DNA of 12,052 bases from contig RCSS01000149.1 in assembly GCA_004000155.1 (NCBI GenBank), positions 1 through 12,052 of the forward strand, in the 5' to 3' direction. The number at the start of each line of letters is the position of its first letter. Within the stretch, counting starts at the first letter, position 1. Position numbers and translations under genes: made by a program. The notes under the pieces were generated by a model. It did not search any database. It was not told where the DNA came from and saw only the letters and a program-made list of their open reading frames with translations. Below are positions 7,541-12,052 of this stretch, piece after piece. This stretch comes from Tubulinosema ratisbonensis (lineage: Eukaryota > Microsporidia > Tubulinosematidae).

Positions 7541-7554
7541 CATTTAAGACTGTA

Positions 7555-7560
7555 AATAAA
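7555..7560 (+). terminator. AATAAA after the unknown membrane protein gene
   Basis: AATAAA lies 14 bases after the TGA stop. A perfect 20-base palindrome (7601-7620, made of A and T only) follows 40 bases later and could form a cruciform or hairpin. Confidence 0.45.
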
Positions 7561-8064
7561 TTGAATTAATAATTCTATTTTAGGAAAATGTTTAATGAAA
7601 AAATAATAAATTTATTATTTCATTATAAAGATAAATTAAAGTGAAGGGTATTAAAATATTTTAAAGTTTTGATAAAGATTCATCTATAAAAAAATTTTAT
7701 TGTGTTTATGAATGTGGAAAAGTATAACTGAAAGTAAAAGAGAATTTATTTTTTTACTGACATATAAGAATAATCCTTATGATGGTAAAATATTCATTAA
7801 CATATGAAAATGTACCAAATATATGAACATTAATTATATATAGTATTATACTTAGGGTATAGCTATAGATCTTTATATGTTTTTTTAATTAAAACACTAG
7901 AATTATTTTGAAGTATTAGTCTTAGAATAAACAAAAATATTTGTTATGTTTTGATATAAAGGCTCGCAGTATCTTGAGCTATCCATAAGTATGGGAAACA
8001 TATTTTACCGTATGTTTCTGTCGACTAGGTATAAATATTCTTATACAAAGGTATAGGGAAAAGA

Positions 8065-8100
8065 TCTTCGTATGGATTTCCCATCCCTAGGCAACAAAAA
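8065..8100 (+). repeat. Left arm of an imperfect 36-base inverted repeat
   Basis: This segment matches the reverse complement of 8855-8890 at 31 of 36 positions without gaps. The inner 14 bases CTAGGCAACAAAAA (8087-8100) are identical, and TATGGATT (8071-8078) is also shared. Further out, AAGGTATA (8048-8055) pairs with TATACCTT (8898-8905) after a 2-base length difference, so the homology may extend to about 8048. Confidence 0.75.
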
Positions 8101-8212
8101 AAAATTCTTTAAACTTCTAATGAATTTTAATAGACCATTATGAAAAAAATTAAACAAATTCTAACTTTATATTGAAATAAAATATAAATCTTAAAATGTT
8201 GTTTTATAAATA

Positions 8213-8233
8213 TAACTTGAAAATTTCAAGTTA
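8213..8233. repeat. Perfect palindrome with 10-base arms
   Basis: TAACTTGAAA (8213-8222) and TTTCAAGTTA (8224-8233) are exact reverse complements with a single central base. It lies inside the inverted-repeat element. It could be a protein-binding site or a short hairpin in RNA; nothing else marks its role. Confidence 0.5.
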
Positions 8234-8854
8234 GAGGTTATCGATATATTTAAATCTTCTTCTTTATACAGAATAAAGATTTTTTATAATTTATTATGTA
8301 GACAGGCTTTTCTTATAATTCCTTTATAGACTTACAATTATAATATTTCAGCTTTTTCTAAGTTATTTCAAGTTACCTTTTAATTTAATTATCTTATAAA
8401 ACAGGAAGGTTTAAAAATTAGGAAATCTATACGTTTGATTATTCATTTTACCACTATAAATTAATATATGATTATATAAAAGCAAATATATGTTTCTTTT
8501 AGTAAACTAAGAAAAGCTTTTTGGCTTTAATCTTAAAGAAGAATCTAAGCTTAGGGGTTATTATCTATTGAAAACTTCATATTACATTATGTATCGAATT
8601 TTACTCGCTTTTGATTTTTTAAACTCTAAAAAGCTATATCTAAAATTTTAAACAACCTATTTTGTTTATTATTTTTGTATTTTTTTTATCCCAGATGAAA
8701 AACAATCTTGTATAACTCTCCAATATAAAAATTAGACATCTGATGTAGAAAACAAAGACTGCGTTTGATAATATTTTTAAAAGCAAAAGTAACTAACATA
8801 TATAAATATTTTATAAATAAGATATTAAACAATTAATACTTTATAATATTTACA

Positions 8855-8890
8855 TTTTTGTTGCCTAGTGATGAATAATCCATAAGAAGA
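8855..8890 (-). repeat. Right arm of the imperfect 36-base inverted repeat
   Basis: The minus-strand reading of this segment aligns with 8065-8100 (5 mismatches, no gaps). The A+T content is a little higher than in the left arm because three C:G positions of the left copy are A:T here. Confidence 0.75.
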
Positions 8891-10710
8891 CTAAAATTAT
8901 ACCTTCATTTAATCACGTATATCACACATTTAAAAAATACCCATATTTCTTTATATTTATGTATGATTTTTGGTCTTTAAACCAATTTCTTGCTATTATC
9001 TCTTGTAAGCTGCTTTGATAATATAAAATTACTTTACCTTTCAAGCTTTAATTACATGTTAAATTAACTTGTCCCCAGAAAGGCATTTCATTCAATTTTA
9101 GTTGTAGAATATACATATTGTTGTGTTTAACAATAAAATTATTTTTATATTCCTAATTTAGCGTATTTATTAAATTTTTCTTTTATATTTATAAATTTCC
9201 ATAAACCTTCTTATAATTACAGTTAAGGTAGTGTAAATTTCATGTTTGACACATTGATAGAACTCAATTTGATATAATTTTACAATAAAATGTATATTTT
9301 AAGATAAAAAATATTATATTGTTTTAATTAAAATATATTCACAATTTTATTCGAATTTAATGTGTTTATACTTTCAAAATAATTTCATTTTTTCTGATTA
9401 AACAAGTCAATTTTAATAAAAAAATAAATTATAAAATGTAATTCTTTACTGCTAAAACATTTTTTTAAAAAAAAATAAAATTTATTTTACATCGATTTAG
9501 AACCACTGGTCTATTTAAATTCTTTATAAATGCATAATTTTCTAATTTTACCGGCAAAGTATATTTGAGATAAGATTGTTTATTTACATTTAAAAATGTT
9601 AATATTTCAAACTTGCAAAAAGATTTATATAATTAAGTAAAGTTTTATAAAATTACAAGTATACAATATTATTTTTATTTTTTTACTTTTTGTCACTAAA
9701 AATACAAAAATAATAAATGTTTATTTAATTTAGAAATAATAATTTTAACCTAACAGTAATAAACCATTTTTAACTTTCTTTAAGAATTTTAAAGCATACT
9801 TAAACGCCTCACTTAATGTAAAATTCATTAAAATTATCTAATTAATATTTTACCTTAAATTTTATATTACAATTTTATTTACTATTATTAAAGTAAGAAA
9901 CTTTACTTTGCTTTAATAAAATAAAAAATTACCTTAATTTTTTTAGAAATTAAAAATTATATTTTTATTAAATTTTTACAGTGAAAAAATAAATTTATCA
10001 GTAATTAATTTGTTTTTTTATTAAACTTTGTTTAAGGTAAAAATAACCATTTTTAATTAAAATATCACTTTCTTGATAATAATGATTGTTATTAAACTAG
10101 ATTACCATTTGATGACTCAATAACAGTCTTTAATGGGCTTAGATTCTTTTGACTTTAAATTTTAAATTTCCTTTTTCTAAAGAAAATTTTATTAATTTGA
10201 TCAATAAAATTCTTTTGGTTTTTCCAAGGTTAGAGAAAAAAGATTAATTTTTTAGATAAAAAATGACTTAAATTTAAAAATAGAAAATTAATTCTTTTAC
10301 AAGAATAAAAAGATAAATTTTTGCTTTGGTTAGAAAATTTTGATAGACTTTTTAATTTTTTATTCCTTTTATTGCAATAAGCATCAAAAATCTTTAAATT
10401 TGTTTAGGTATTTAAAAATAGAATTAAAATTGTAAATTTAACAATAAATTGATAATAAATCGGTTTGAGAAAACTGTTTAAGTTTTTATATTCATTTATT
10501 GATTATTCTTCTACTTCTTTTATTCGTTTGATCAAAATGTACATTTTTGTAAATTTGGTACAAAGCGCTTTTCTCAATTTACTCATTTAATAAGTTTGTA
10601 TTGGCTAATATCCTACTTTGGAAACAGTGATTTATAATTTATTTTTTAGGAAAATTTGTAAATCATATAATGATCTCAAAATTTTAGAGTATTTAAAGAA
10701 AATTCTGTTA

Positions 10711-10715
10711 CCCCC
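10711..10715 (+). promoter_or_regulatory. CCC-type start motif of the kinase gene
   Basis: CCCCC lies two bases before the ATG at 10718. It is the longest C run in the window and argues for this ATG over the in-frame ATG at 10745, and therefore for the hydrophobic N-terminus being translated. Confidence 0.65.
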
Positions 10716-10717
10716 TG

Positions 10718-11812
10718 ATGTTTTATTATTTTGCTTTTGCTCTGATGAATAACTTATCAACCATTAATTGCACGCAAGCTTTAAGGGGCTCGATATCTGT
10801 ACCTAATGACAATGAAGAAACTCGTTCTTTCAATTTTGCGGAAGCTAAAGATTACATTGAAAAAAATTATAATTCACAGCTTGTGAAATTATCTGAGACT
10901 AATAACGTAGTATTTAAATTTGTAGTAAACAATAAAGAATATGTCATCAAACAATTCAGTCATTCAAATGGCAATACAGAGAATAAGTTTGCAAAAATTA
11001 TTGGATTTCCTAAAGTTATTTATTGCGGGACAGATTTTAGAATAGAAGAGTTTGTTAATTTCAAAAAAATAGATTATATTGCAGATTTAGAAAAAATAGC
11101 TGTCAGTTTACGTAGNTTGCATAGAATGCCAGTAGTACAATCTTTGTCCTTTTTGCCTCGATACGATCTTATGTTAAATTATTTTTATTGGAGTTTTATA
11201 GATTCACTTAAAATTATAGAAAGTGAAAAGACAGCTTCTTTTAAAAAATTAAAAGAGTCAAAATGTTTATTTAAAAAAATTCATCGAAGAGTGTGTCAAC
11301 TGATTGTGAAGAACAGGTTAGGTTTTGATAAAATATGTCATAACGATCTGAATTTTAATAACATTTGGAAAGTAGGGAATAATATAAAATTTATTGATTA
11401 TGAATTTGTATCATTAAATGATCCTTTATTAGACATTGCGAGATTTTTTTACCTTACAAAAAGATGGTTTACAAGACCAGGCGAAAAATTACCAAAACAA
11501 CGCTGGAATAAAAAAATGAAATTGAAATTTTTAAGAAGTTATTATGGAAAAGATGTAAAAAAATCGTTTTTAAAAAACAAATTGAAAGTAATTAATTCTA
11601 TTGGAGTCATAACTAATTATTTTTATTTTTTACATAATCTTTTTATTATCAGTTCTGATTTATCTCAAGACATAAGTGTAAGGGTCCGAAGGTTGAAAAA
11701 TCATTTAGGTATTTTAAAGAAAGAAGAATTTATTTCTTACGAAGAGCACTGTAAGGTTACTAAAATTATTATATTTCTCGAAAATGAATCTAAAAATATA
11801 AGGAAATTATAA
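10718..11812 (+). CDS. Choline/ethanolamine-kinase-type phosphotransferase, possibly secreted
   Basis: Member of the aminoglycoside-phosphotransferase/choline-kinase fold, which transfers phosphate from ATP to a small alcohol such as choline, ethanolamine or thiamine. Seen: a candidate ATP-binding lysine in YVIKQF (Lys78), 'LHRMP' (134-138), the catalytic loop CHNDLNFNNIW with Asp210 and Asn215 (207-217), and the metal-binding segment FIDYEFVSLNDPLLDIARFF with Asp227 and Glu229 (225-244). The 'NDP..D.A' wording resembles bacterial LicA-type choline kinases more than animal ones, so the substrate is inferred. Residues 1-21 (hydrophobic MFYYFAFALM, then polar, ending CTQA) can be a short signal peptide; a protein entering the secretory route would be unusual for a choline kinase. 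Base 11116 is N in the third position of codon 133 (Ser or Arg). The 364 residues are normal for the family. AATAAA follows the stop. Confidence 0.85.
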   Translation: MFYYFAFALMNNLSTINCTQALRGSISVPNDNEETRSFNFAEAKDYIEKNYNSQLVKLSETNNVVFKFVVNNKEYVIKQFSHSNGNTENKFAKIIGFPKVIYCGTDFRIEEFVNFKKIDYIADLEKIAVSLRXLHRMPVVQSLSFLPRYDLMLNYFYWSFIDSLKIIESEKTASFKKLKESKCLFKKIHRRVCQLIVKNRLGFDKICHNDLNFNNIWKVGNNIKFIDYEFVSLNDPLLDIARFFYLTKRWFTRPGEKLPKQRWNKKMKLKFLRSYYGKDVKKSFLKNKLKVINSIGVITNYFYFLHNLFIISSDLSQDISVRVRRLKNHLGILKKEEFISYEEHCKVTKIIIFLENESKNIRKL

Positions 11813-11818
11813 AATAAA
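11813..11818 (+). terminator. AATAAA directly after the kinase stop
   Basis: The hexamer begins at the base after the TAA. The remaining 11819-12052 holds no gene or clear signal that I can see. Confidence 0.5.
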
Positions 11819-12052
11819 GAATTTTTACAAGATTTTGTGTAAATGTATTGTAGATTCTCTTTTAAATTTTAATGACAAACCTAATTTTTAAAGAATTGCG
11901 TATTTTTTATTATTTACTTCTTAAAATAGGAAATTTAGTCCTAATTTTAAATATTATTGAGATTTTTTATTTTAGTTATATTTTTTAGAATTAAAATTGA
12001 CGGAAAATGATTTAATATATTAAAAATTGTAAAATCTGTATGATCTACATTG

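Larger units (their letters stand above)
8065..8890. mobile_element. Candidate non-autonomous or decayed DNA transposon bounded by inverted repeats
   Basis: Two inverted arms of at least 36 bases enclose 754 bases without an intact gene, the architecture of a terminal-inverted-repeat element that has lost its transposase. Inside lies a minus-strand open frame of 37 codons (8686-8799), whose frame continues for about 30 more codons interrupted by stops. No target-site duplication is clear at the arm ends, so the exact limits are not settled. The alternative is two independent copies of one decayed sequence in opposite orientation. Confidence 0.4.
7541..10717. other. 3.2-kb gene-free region with an inverted-repeat element
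   Basis: No intact gene is visible on either strand. It contains the AATAAA of the upstream gene (7555-7560), a 20-base A/T palindrome (7601-7620), a less A+T-rich structured patch (about 7970-8100), the inverted-repeat pair at 8065-8100/8855-8890 with a small minus-strand open frame inside, and a palindrome at 8213-8233. From about 8910 to 10700 I see only A/T-rich sequence with weak hairpins, for example TTATTAAAG (9885-9893)/CTTTAATAA (9911-9919). Decayed mobile DNA is the most likely content. Confidence 0.6.

Noticed and set aside
1..12052. CRISPR array, rRNA genes or prophage-like content
   Set aside because: No regularly spaced repeats, no rRNA-like sequence, and the genes are eukaryotic.

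Overview
The window looks like nuclear DNA of a microsporidian (an obligate intracellular parasite related to fungi) with a very A+T-rich genome. The grounds are an intronless beta-tubulin of 439 residues, shortened versions of standard eukaryotic proteins (a 130-residue Bet3-type TRAPP subunit, a 679-residue copper-type P-ATPase with one metal-binding domain), runs of C directly in front of several start codons, as known for microsporidian genes, and AATAAA at or just after each stop codon. The species cannot be decided from the sequence; the long non-coding stretches point to one of the larger A+T-rich genomes (Anncaliia, Tubulinosema or Nosema-like) rather than Encephalitozoon.

Layout. Positions 1-87 may be the 3' end of a gene on the plus strand. 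From 88 to about 1545 there is no intact gene, but a short minus-strand relic (777-896) reads like a helix-turn-helix of a transposase. A secreted coiled-coil protein of unknown function lies at 1561-2211 on the minus strand and shares a 262-base divergent promoter region with beta-tubulin (2474-3793, plus). Three plus-strand genes follow closely: beta-tubulin, a Cu(+)-type P1B-ATPase (3911-5950) and a small Bet3-like TRAPP subunit (6019-6411). A 53-base RNA-type hairpin sits between the first two. After 319 bases of A+T-rich DNA comes an unrecognised membrane-anchored protein (6731-7540).

A 3.2-kb stretch without an intact gene follows (7541-10717). In it, two 36-base segments (8065-8100 and 8855-8890) are inverted copies matching at 31 of 36 positions. 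They bracket about 0.8 kb and are best read as the ends of a dead or non-autonomous transposable element. The last gene, 10718-11812, is a choline/ethanolamine-kinase-type phosphotransferase with a possible signal peptide. The window ends in 240 bases with nothing recognisable.

The genes do not form a pathway: they are a housekeeping block (cytoskeleton, metal transport, ER-Golgi traffic) next to lineage-specific secreted or membrane proteins and decaying mobile DNA. I see no convincing new multi-gene system. The best leads are the inverted-repeat element, the structured hairpin between beta-tubulin and the ATPase, the possibly secreted kinase, and the secreted coiled-coil protein. Four ambiguous positions or runs (528, 6500-6502 and 11116) show this is a draft assembly.
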